From an uncultured Pseudomonadales bacterium (GTDB lineage: Bacteria > Pseudomonadota > Gammaproteobacteria > Pseudomonadales > Porticoccaceae): a DNA stretch of 5,997 bases. Below, in pieces: positions 1-5,832 of the stretch (its first letter is position 1; the number at the start of each line of letters is the position of its first letter). The stretch spans positions 1-5,997 of the forward strand of contig CAJQJT010000117.1 in assembly GCA_905478725.1 (NCBI GenBank), read 5' to 3'. The notes beneath the pieces are model-generated. The model saw only the letters and a program-made list of their open reading frames with translations. It was not told where the DNA came from and did not search any database. The position numbers and the translations under genes were made by a program.

Positions 1-2
1 AC

Positions 3-56
3 TGTACTGCTGGGCTAGTGTCGCTGCAACTGCAAGATATTACCAGTGAGCACTAA
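3..56 (+). CDS. possible 3' end of an upstream gene (partial)
   Basis: The third forward frame is open from the left edge to a TAA at 54-56 and would encode a 17-residue tail (CTAGLVSLQLQDITSEH). A second forward frame is also open, from 2 to a TGA at 47-49, so the frame choice is not secure. I recognise no family in so short a piece. It is listed because the next gene starts about 145 bases further on and a gene tail would be expected at this edge. It could equally be noncoding. Confidence 0.22.
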   Translation, partial: CTAGLVSLQLQDITSEH

Positions 57-202
57 ATTGTGGGCGTGACTCTATTGGAATGTGAATAGCATTATAAGTG
101 TTCCCTTTAAGACACTGGAGCATTAAGGGTTTAAGTGGAAATTCCAGATCCATTGGGTATACTGACCCACAGCGCGCTTAAAATAATAATTAGAGTCGTT
201 GA
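57..202. other. noncoding leader upstream of the small membrane protein gene
   Basis: No open frame is convincing here. An imperfect inverted repeat pairs CCCTTTAA (103-110) with TTAAGGG (123-129), with one bulged T and a 12-base loop. It overlaps an alternative small dyad AGTGT/ACACT (97-101 and 112-116). Either could be a weak terminator for an upstream gene, but neither is GC-rich and no good T-run follows. The right part probably holds the promoter of the gene starting at 203. Confidence 0.3.
158..163 (+). promoter_or_regulatory. possible -10 box for the gene at 203
   Basis: TATACT matches the sigma-70 -10 consensus at five of six positions and would start transcription near 170, leaving a short leader of about 33 bases before the ATG at 203. 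No good -35 hexamer is visible at 16-18 bases upstream, so this is a weak call. A second AT-rich candidate, TAAAAT at 179-184, lies too close to the start codon to leave room for the ribosome binding site. Confidence 0.25.
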
Positions 203-673
203 ATGACTAATATTTCACAAGAAGAGCTACTTGCCCTGCAAATAGCACATGCTGAAGTCGATAGCTTCCGCTGGCAGATACGCAAAAGACGGGTTCTTAT
301 CCGTGCGGTTTTGGTGGTAGTCCTGATATTGTTTAGAATATTGATGTTGAACGTTTTTCCTCAAATTTATGTGCCGCTTGTTTTTGGTGATTCGGATGTC
401 GGTGCTACTGAACTGCAATCACTGATCACGATAAGGCTTTTAGTCGGCGCTGTACTAGGCGGCCTGTATATCTATGCATTAATGGCAAACCATTATGTAA
501 AATTTGCCTCTATTGTGGCGCTGATGGCTCCTGTTACCTTGATCTTGGCCGACCTGCAGATGTTCTTGGTCTCATCTTTCCCGGATTTTACTCTGGTGGC
601 ATCAATTAGTTTTGGCTTGCGCTTACTAGCTATCTATCTTCTTGCACTAAATTATATTGATTTAAAACGCTGA
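203..673 (+). CDS. small four-helix membrane protein of unknown function
   Basis: This encodes 156 residues and I do not recognise the family. The N-terminus (1-30) is hydrophilic and ends in a basic cluster, RKRR at 27-30, directly before the first hydrophobic segment. Four likely membrane helices follow at about 31-50, 75-94, 101-124 and 130-150, and the protein ends in the polar stretch DLKR. By the positive-inside rule both termini should be cytoplasmic. The 24-residue stretch after helix 1 (about 51-74) would then face the periplasm. The start is ATG with a weak AGAG ribosome site at 192-195, seven bases upstream. The gene stands alone: the next gene is on the opposite strand and converges on it. 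No catalytic or binding motif is visible, so no function is assigned. That it is a real gene is supported by its coherent membrane topology, the start signal and a terminator-like hairpin after the stop. Confidence 0.7.
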   Translation: MTNISQEELLALQIAHAEVDSFRWQIRKRRVLIRAVLVVVLILFRILMLNVFPQIYVPLVFGDSDVGATELQSLITIRLLVGAVLGGLYIYALMANHYVKFASIVALMAPVTLILADLQMFLVSSFPDFTLVASISFGLRLLAIYLLALNYIDLKR

Positions 674-677
674 TTAT

Positions 678-708
678 CAGGCCGGTTTCTGCCTGGCTAT
701 TTGTTTTT
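678..708 (+). terminator. possible intrinsic terminator after the small membrane protein gene
   Basis: An inverted repeat CAGGC (678-682) and GCCTG (691-695) with an eight-base loop is followed within a few bases by a T-rich stretch ending in TTTTT (699-708). It begins just four bases after the stop codon at 673. The stem is short (five GC-rich pairs), so it is a moderate terminator candidate for rightward transcription. Confidence 0.5.
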
Positions 709-709
709 A

Positions 710-746
710 AATAGGGCACAGCAACTCATGCTGTCTATGCCCTATT
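710..746. other. long hairpin between convergent genes
   Basis: AATAGGGCA (710-718) pairs perfectly with TGCCCTATT (738-746), and inside this CAGCA (719-723) pairs with TGCTG (729-733). The loop is five bases, and one four-base bulge (TCTA, 734-737) lies on the 3' side. It sits between the stop codons of the small membrane protein gene (673) and the BCCT gene (772, opposite strand). It could end leftward transcription from the BCCT gene or stabilise its 3' end. A proper T-run does not follow on the minus strand (ATTTAAAAAC), so a standard intrinsic terminator is not clear. Confidence 0.5.
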
Positions 747-771
747 ACTCTTCTCTGGCTTTAGAGACGGA

Positions 772-2352
772 CTAAACTACCTCGCCTGTTTTGACTGATG
801 CGGTGTCAGTAGCCTCATCCCTGTCTTCAAGATAAAGCGACTTGCACAGACCATAGGTAGCCAGTAGCAATATCACTGAAAACGGCAGAGCTGTCACAAT
901 AGATGCGGTTTGCAATGCGGATAAGCCTCCAGAGAACAGTAATACAGCGGCTACCGCCCCTATGCTGCTACCCCAAAAAATACGTGTAGCAGGACTTGGA
1001 TTTTGATTGCCTCCAGTGACTAGGGTGCAGATAACCAAGGTGGCTGAATCCGCTGAGGTCACAAAATAGGTAATTAGCATTAGCGTGCAAATACTGGCAG
1101 TGATGAGCGCCAGAATCTTACCCATGGCCATTAGATTAATGGTGGTAAACAGTGCGCTGGTGGTTTCGGTGTTCACGGCATCTACAATCCCGCCCTCGCC
1201 AAACAGCTCAATATGGAAGGCGGCGTTGCCAAATATGGAAATCCAAAAAATCGTTAACATCGTCGGCGCCAGCAGCACACCAAAAACAAACTCTCGAATA
1301 GTTCTGCCACGGGATATACGGGCAATAAAAATACCGCAGAATGGTGACCAAGCAATCCACCAGCCCCAATAAAAAATTGTCCACCAGCCCTGCCATTGAT
1401 CACTTGGGTCGTCGTTGACCCAGGTGCTGAGCCGCGGTAAGTGAACAATATAATCGACTATGTTGCTAGCGAAGGAGGAGAGCAGATAGAGGGTCGGGCC
1501 AAACACTAAGAAGAGTGCCAATATAACCCCAGTAAGTTGCATGTTGAGTTCGCTGAGTATGCGAATGCCGCGATTGACGCCGGTGAGTGCCGATAGGGTA
1601 GCGACAATTGAGATGCCAATAATAAGCAGTATCTGAGTATTGGTATTAACCTCGATCCCCGTTAATGTTGCCAGTCCAGCATTCATCTGCTGTGCCCCAA
1701 GGCCCAGCGATGTGGCCACACCAAATACCGTACCCAACACAGCCAATAGATCAGCTGCCTTGCCGATGGGGCCGTAAATACGATCACCCAGTATCGGGTA
1801 GAGACTGGCACTGATGGTTAAGGGCAAACCTTTGCGGTAGGCGAAGTAGGCCAAAATAAGCGCCACTGAAGCATAGAGTGCCCAGCCGTGCAGGCCCCAG
1901 TGAAAAATGGTCAGCCGCATGGCTATTTGCGCAGCTTCGGGGCTCAGTGCTTGGGCATCGCCCATAAAAGGGTTGCTTTGAAAATGGGTCAGAGGTTCAG
2001 CAATACTCCAGAATAAAATGCCAATACCTATACCGGCGCCAAAGAGCATTGACAGCCATGAAAAATTACTAAATTCCGGTCTTTCATCGTCGCCACCCAA
2101 ACGGATTTTACCGAACTTGCTCAGAGCTAACACCAGAACCAGAATGAGATAAAAGTTCATCAGGCTAACGTAGTACCAAGACAGATTGTCGATGATAAAG
2201 TCGCGCATACGATTAAATAGGTCGCTAGCGTAGTCTGGTCGGAGCAGTGAGAACAGCAGAAAGACAATGATCATGAGTGGCGCGAGTATGGTCATCAATG
2301 AGGGTTTTTCAGTCGGCAAGCTAAATAGTGTTGCCACTTTTTTATTGGCCAT
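772..2352 (-). CDS. BCCT family transporter (betaine/choline/carnitine type)
   Basis: This 526-residue protein of the BCCT family lies in the inner membrane and should import a quaternary-ammonium or sulfonium compound such as betaine, choline or DMSP; the exact substrate cannot be read from the sequence. The length is typical for a BCCT without the long C-terminal osmosensing tail seen in BetP. Hallmarks are visible: the glycine-rich stretch GAGIGIG at 105-111, followed by FWSIAEP (114-120); HWGLHGW with a Tyr three residues on (151-160), matching the first aromatic-box segment; and the signature WWTIFYWGWWIAWSPF (323-338), followed by ARISRGRT (344-351). VTSADS (431-436) corresponds to the Thr-Ser pair at the second sodium site of BetP. 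Together with the glycine motif, this favours sodium-coupled uptake over CaiT-like exchange (inference). The ATG at 2350-2352 gives a normal cytoplasmic N-terminus before the first helix, though only a distant AGAGAG is available as a ribosome site. It stands alone, divergent from the CotH-like gene. Confidence 0.95.
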   Translation of the reverse strand: MANKKVATLFSLPTEKPSLMTILAPLMIIVFLLFSLLRPDYASDLFNRMRDFIIDNLSWYYVSLMNFYLILVLVLALSKFGKIRLGGDDERPEFSNFSWLSMLFGAGIGIGILFWSIAEPLTHFQSNPFMGDAQALSPEAAQIAMRLTIFHWGLHGWALYASVALILAYFAYRKGLPLTISASLYPILGDRIYGPIGKAADLLAVLGTVFGVATSLGLGAQQMNAGLATLTGIEVNTNTQILLIIGISIVATLSALTGVNRGIRILSELNMQLTGVILALFLVFGPTLYLLSSFASNIVDYIVHLPRLSTWVNDDPSDQWQGWWTIFYWGWWIAWSPFCGIFIARISRGRTIREFVFGVLLAPTMLTIFWISIFGNAAFHIELFGEGGIVDAVNTETTSALFTTINLMAMGKILALITASICTLMLITYFVTSADSATLVICTLVTGGNQNPSPATRIFWGSSIGAVAAVLLFSGGLSALQTASIVTALPFSVILLLATYGLCKSLYLEDRDEATDTASVKTGEVV

Positions 2353-2688
2353 AGCGAATAATTGCTCTCTGTTATTTTAGTTTTAATTACTGAATCGTTT
2401 GCTGCTGCGGCTTTACGCGTTATCGTCTTACTGACTGCATGGATGAATGAGACCGTTTTTTTAGTCCAGTGATACTATATAAGGACTTATTATTTTAGCT
2501 ATCTCGCCCCTTGAGCTGCAGTATAACGTAAAAAGCCTTAATGGTGAGGCAGAGCCTTTTGGGCTAAGCAGGGATGATTGCTGTAATTTATTGTTAACGG
2601 CGAGCTAAATACTATCCAATTTTGAATATTTGGCTGCTAAAGTCGCCGCAATCTAAAGCTAAAAATAATATAAAGAGAGATTTAACCA
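2353..2688. other. 336-base noncoding region between divergent genes
   Basis: No supported gene lies here. It must carry the promoters of the leftward BCCT gene and the rightward CotH-like gene, but I see no convincing -35/-10 pair on either strand. Visible items are a T-run (2456-2462), next to an inverted repeat AGTCC (2463-2467) and GGACT (2483-2487) that encloses AT-rich GATACTATATAA and might be an operator. There is also a small dyad around AGCCTTTTGGGCT near 2553-2565. The last 30 bases before 2689 are AT-rich. Confidence 0.5.
2672..2680 (+). promoter_or_regulatory. ribosome binding site fixing the GTG start of the CotH-like gene
   Basis: The purine run AAAGAGAGA ends eight bases before the GTG at 2689. 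This spacing, and the fact that a complete lipoprotein signal peptide begins exactly at that GTG, support GTG as the start. Confidence 0.55.
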
Positions 2689-4260
2689 GTGCGCCAAATA
2701 ACGTTGTTAGTGACTTTCCTATTCTTGCTAAGTGCCTGTGGTGGCGGGTCTTCTTCGGCTAACCTTCCTGTTGAAGGGCTAGAGCTAGAGCAAGAGCAAG
2801 AGCAAGAGCCAGTTGCAATACCTGTTGCGGCCCCAAGCATCAGCCAAATTTCATTTAGCGCAGCTAATAATTCCGGTTTGCCAGCAGATATGATGCTAGA
2901 CAACGCCGAGACTAATGCCGTTTTTACTGGGCGTGTAGAGGTAAATACCCCTGTAAGTGGCCTGGTAGCAAGCTATGAGTTCACCGGAAGCTCCGTCACA
3001 ATTGACGGATTGGTTCAAGAGAGCGGCACTTCAGTTAACGATTTCACTGATGTTATTGTTTATACCGTGGCTAATTCAGAAGGCGCCACAGAAAGTTACA
3101 GTGTCAATCTGACCAAATTTACAGGTCTCCCGATTATCTATCTTGAGACGAATAACACTGCCCCTATAGATTCAAAGGATGACTATGTCACTGGCGATGT
3201 CTTAATCGATGGCGGCCGATCTTTTATTGACCTGCCCGCCACCGAAATGAAAATTCGCGGCAGAGGCAATTCAACCTGGTTTTTACATCCTAAAAAGCCA
3301 TTTCAAATGAAGTTGGAGGATAAAACCGAATTTCTGGGTATGCCGAGAGATAAAAAATGGCTGTTTCTTGCTGAGTACTCGGATAAAACTTTACTCCGAA
3401 ATAAGATTACTTTTGAAATGGGTTATTTGAGTCACTTGGATTGGACGCCCCAGGGGCGCTTCGCTGAGGTCTATATCAATGACCGCTACAACGGTACTTA
3501 CAATATTACCCAAAAAGTCGAGGAGAGCGATAACCGAGTGGCATTGGGGGGCAGTGGATATTTGCTAGAACTGGATCAGTTGGAAAGGCTAGATGCGGAT
3601 GATGTGTATTTTGATAGTGTGATCACAGAGCGCTTCTTGATCAATATTAAAGAGCCTAGCCTTGCAGTTGGTAGCGCTGAATATACTTATATAAAAGATC
3701 TGCTCGGAGATTTTGAAACTGCTCTATACGGCCCCAGTTATCGCAGTGCCACCATTGGCTATGCCAAGTACATTGATCTAGATAGCTTCGTCGATTGGTA
3801 TCTGATTAACGAGATTACTAAGAACCAAGACTCTCAGTCTTGGTCCAGTATGTTCGTCAATGTTATGCCGGGAGAAAAAATCAAGATGGGCCCGCTGTGG
3901 GATTTTGATCTCTCCTTTGGCAATGTGGATTATTCCGACGCCCAATACAGTAGCGGCTTTTGGGTTAGGTATCACCCGTGGTTTGAACGTCTTTTTCAAG
4001 ATCCGGCTTTCGTCGAAAAAGTGAAAACTCGCTTTGCATATTTTAAGCAAAATCAGGATTTTATTCTGGGTAAAATTGATGGCTATGCAGATCAACTGAC
4101 GTGGGCACAGCAAGAGAACGATAACGAGTGGCAGACGATTGGTCTTGCTGTCTGGCCCAATCCGGTTGTGTTTGATACTTATCAGGAAGAGGTTGATCAT
4201 TTGAAGTCTTGGTATACCAGTCGCATGGAGTGGCTAGAGCTGGCTTTCACGGAGCTCTAA
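2689..4260 (+). CDS. CotH-type kinase-fold lipoprotein
   Basis: The 523-residue product starts at GTG. A lipoprotein signal with lipobox LSAC puts the lipidated Cys at 17; Gly at +2 suggests export to the outer membrane if the E. coli sorting rule holds. A low-complexity Glu-Gln linker follows (LELEQEQEQE, 31-40), then an Ig-like beta-sandwich (about 50-143) and a CotH domain (about 146-520). Conserved CotH-family blocks are present: RGRGNSTW (190-197) followed by KKPFQMKL, KWLFLAEYSDKTLLRNK (223-239), the NGTYNITQKVEE stretch (268-279), INEITKNQDSQSW (373-385) and GPLWDFDLSFGN (401-412). In Bacillus, CotH is an atypical Fam20C-like kinase that phosphorylates spore coat proteins and needs two acidic residues. 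D381, D405 and D407 are the likely counterparts here (inference). This organism is probably not a spore former, so substrate and role are unknown. The gene is monocistronic, and a 13-bp repeat array begins right after its stop. Confidence 0.92.
   Translation: MRQITLLVTFLFLLSACGGGSSSANLPVEGLELEQEQEQEPVAIPVAAPSISQISFSAANNSGLPADMMLDNAETNAVFTGRVEVNTPVSGLVASYEFTGSSVTIDGLVQESGTSVNDFTDVIVYTVANSEGATESYSVNLTKFTGLPIIYLETNNTAPIDSKDDYVTGDVLIDGGRSFIDLPATEMKIRGRGNSTWFLHPKKPFQMKLEDKTEFLGMPRDKKWLFLAEYSDKTLLRNKITFEMGYLSHLDWTPQGRFAEVYINDRYNGTYNITQKVEESDNRVALGGSGYLLELDQLERLDADDVYFDSVITERFLINIKEPSLAVGSAEYTYIKDLLGDFETALYGPSYRSATIGYAKYIDLDSFVDWYLINEITKNQDSQSWSSMFVNVMPGEKIKMGPLWDFDLSFGNVDYSDAQYSSGFWVRYHPWFERLFQDPAFVEKVKTRFAYFKQNQDFILGKIDGYADQLTWAQQENDNEWQTIGLAVWPNPVVFDTYQEEVDHLKSWYTSRMEWLELAFTEL
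2779..2808 (+). repeat. in-frame hexanucleotide repeat coding for the Glu-Gln linker
   Basis: Two CTAGAG units (2779-2790) overlap three GAGCAA units (2788-2805) and a final GAG. They encode LELEQEQEQE just after the lipobox. The six-base period keeps the frame, so copy-number change would only lengthen or shorten the flexible linker between the lipid anchor and the folded domains. Confidence 0.75.
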
Positions 4261-4266
4261 ATCTAT

Positions 4267-4366
4267 GGATCAAATCTAAGGATCAAATCGAAGGATCAAA
4301 TCGAAGGATCAAATCGAAGGATCAAATCGAAGGATCAAATCGAAGGATCAAATCGAAGGATCAAAT
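4267..4366. repeat. 13-bp direct tandem repeat array (minisatellite-like)
   Basis: The unit is GGATCAAATCGAA. The first copy (4267-4279) differs at one base (T for G at unit position 11). Six identical copies follow at 4280-4357, then a nine-base partial copy at 4358-4366. A decayed earlier copy may cover 4254-4266, sharing AAATCTA with the first variant copy. There are no spacers between units. The array fills the intergenic space from just after the CotH-like TAA (4258-4260) to the MFS gene, whose stop codon and last Ile codon lie inside the final partial unit. Each unit carries a GATC. The identity of the inner copies suggests recent expansion by slippage, so copy number probably differs between strains (inference). 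Confidence 0.95.
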
Positions 4367-5635
4367 TTTTGGTCGCACCAGCAGGTAGGCTGCATAAGCG
4401 CCCAAAAGGCCAAATATGGATAGAATCAGGTAATAGATTTTATACCCCAGGCCACCGGGGTAGTGGTCTATAAGCGCGGCACTTAGCAGTGGTAGGTACA
4501 CTTCTGGAAAATAGCCAATCATTGAAATAATGCCTATAGCCAGACCTTTAATGTTATTGGGTACATTACAGCCCCCTAATGTGGCCCAGTAAAGTCCGCG
4601 AACGGCATAGGTCAATAAACCGATAAGCAGTACCACAGCCAACATAAACAACGTTGCTGCACTGGAGGGCAAAAAGGCCATCATGGCCAGAGATAGCGAC
4701 GCCAAGGCCAATAGTATGGAGAGTACTTTCTCCGGGGTTATCCAGTCGCCAATAAATCCCGCCGCTATTCCCCCTATGGGCCTCATCCATAATTTCGCTA
4801 CGGTGATGGTTCCAACAGTGACTGCGGTGAGGCCGAAGTTTTGCTGCAGATAAGCAGAGAAAGAATAGGTCGCATAAAACAGTTGGTAGCCACAGGCAAT
4901 ACAGATGGCGCAGAGCCAAATTTCACGATGTTTCAGTACCACCATTATGTCGTGTCTGAACGAAACTTTGCCCTTGGATTCAGTTTTTTCTGGATCAGCT
5001 TCGGCGTCATCAAGAAGCCAGTAGGTGAGGGGTGCCATAACCAGTAACACGCCGACATAAAGATAAATGACCTGCTTGAGAGCCAGTGTTTTCGTGCTAG
5101 ATTCTTGACTGAGTATATAGGCAAAAAGAGCAACAGCGACGGTTGCCAATAGCGCCTCAACCAGACCCCGGCCACCCTCCAAGATGCCAAAAAATCGGCC
5201 CTGTTGGTCTCTTCTGGCGAGCATAGTGACTAGCTTTATCTGTGCCGCCCAAAAGGTTAAACCCGTAGCCAAGCCCCAAGCGCCATAAATTATTAGCAAT
5301 GAGCTATAGGAAGGCATGGTCGAAAACCATAGGCCTAATAATCCGGTTGCGAGGAGTGAATAGGCCAATAATTCACGGGACGAAAAACGATCCGCTAACC
5401 AGCCGCTGGGAATATAAGTGATGATGAAAATAAAGCCGAGCATAGAGCTGCAGTAGCGCAGCTGGGTCTGGCTGATATCGAAGGCTTCGAGAATTGACAG
5501 TTCGAAATTTTGCCGCAGATAGAGCAATGGGTAAATTGCTCCTGCCGCGACAATGATGAGTGCTAGCTGACTGTAGCTGCGCAGGGCAGCTGATCGAGAC
5601 GATAGCAAAGGCAATACCGAATTAGACTTCGCCAA
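4361..5635 (-). CDS. MFS transporter, substrate unknown
   Basis: This is a 424-residue Major Facilitator Superfamily permease of the inner membrane, with the usual length and about 12 hydrophobic segments in two halves. A charged central loop lies at about 209-228 (rich in Asp, Glu and Lys). The MFS motif A appears after helix 2 as SGWLADRFSSR (77-87), and its second-half copy as GGIAAGFIGD (288-297). The GYFPEVYLPLL stretch (374-384) and ALIDHYPGGLGY (387-398) resemble a group of proteobacterial MFS proteins often annotated loosely as anion or nitrate/sugar-phosphate type carriers; that gives no firm substrate. No ATG lies upstream of the first helix in this frame. The best start is TTG at 5633-5635, but it lacks a clear ribosome site, and TTG at 5612-5614 is an alternative; an in-frame stop lies at 5663-5665. 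The gene is divergent from the CoA-transferase gene, which may share its substrate pathway. Its 3' end lies in the repeat array. Confidence 0.9.
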   Translation of the reverse strand: MAKSNSVLPLLSSRSAALRSYSQLALIIVAAGAIYPLLYLRQNFELSILEAFDISQTQLRYCSSMLGFIFIITYIPSGWLADRFSSRELLAYSLLATGLLGLWFSTMPSYSSLLIIYGAWGLATGLTFWAAQIKLVTMLARRDQQGRFFGILEGGRGLVEALLATVAVALFAYILSQESSTKTLALKQVIYLYVGVLLVMAPLTYWLLDDAEADPEKTESKGKVSFRHDIMVVLKHREIWLCAICIACGYQLFYATYSFSAYLQQNFGLTAVTVGTITVAKLWMRPIGGIAAGFIGDWITPEKVLSILLALASLSLAMMAFLPSSAATLFMLAVVLLIGLLTYAVRGLYWATLGGCNVPNNIKGLAIGIISMIGYFPEVYLPLLSAALIDHYPGGLGYKIYYLILSIFGLLGAYAAYLLVRPKI

Positions 5636-5749
5636 TAGTGTAACGGCGATAGTTGATATTGCCTAATGGAGGGAGCTGAGACCTTGGAGGATGAATAATA
5701 AAACATCGTCTTTAGTTCGAATTGAAACAAGGTTGATGCTTACTACAGA

Positions 5750-5778
5750 GTGACCTAAGTCTCTGGCTATGTGATACT
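5750..5778 (+). promoter_or_regulatory. possible sigma-70 promoter of the CoA-transferase gene
   Basis: GTGACC (5750-5755) and GATACT (5773-5778) each match four of six consensus positions and are separated by exactly 17 bases. Transcription would start near 5785, giving an A-rich leader of about 48 bases before the ATG at 5833. The match is modest and unproven. Confidence 0.35.
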
Positions 5779-5798
5779 TTGTTGCTCTACACTCAAAC

Positions 5799-5823
5799 AA
5801 AAATAAAAAGTAAAAATAAAAAG
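5799..5823 (+). repeat. A-rich 13-base-period duplication in the CoA-transferase leader
   Basis: AAAAATAAAAAG occurs at 5799-5810 and again at 5812-5823, separated by one T, giving a perfect 25-base stretch of period 13. The second copy runs into the AAGAG (5821-5825) that is the likely ribosome site, seven bases before the ATG. An unstructured A-rich leader would favour ribosome access. The sequence is unrelated to the 13-bp array at 4267-4366. Confidence 0.7.
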
Positions 5824-5832
5824 AGCACCTCA

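Noticed and set aside
752..767. TCTCT/AGAGA dyad as the terminator of the BCCT gene
   Set aside because: Only five pairs, and no T-run follows on the minus strand.
2682..2903. 73-codon open frame on the minus strand with a Ser-Cys repeat
   Set aside because: The SCSCSCSS run is just the reverse reading of the GAGCAA repeat in the CotH-like gene.
3778..4200. 140-codon open frame on the minus strand
   Set aside because: It lies wholly inside the strongly supported CotH-like gene and its product shows no family features; it is a shadow frame.
4267..4366. CRISPR array
   Set aside because: Units are only 13 bp and directly abut with no spacers, and no cas genes are present.
4267..4366. Replication origin iterons or oriC-type 13-mers
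   Set aside because: The unit is 13 bp and holds GATC, but there are no DnaA boxes, no strongly AT-rich unwinding stretch and no rep, dnaA or dnaN gene nearby; the array lies between two 3' ends.
4945..5190. 81-codon open frame on the minus strand
   Set aside because: Shadow of the MFS gene in another frame, without family features.
5666..5753. Two overlapping mini-ORFs (ATG 5666, 10 residues; ATG 5691, 20 residues) as leader peptides for the CoA-transferase
   Set aside because: They lie upstream of the best promoter candidate. GGAGG abuts the second ATG with no spacing, and no attenuator structure is visible.
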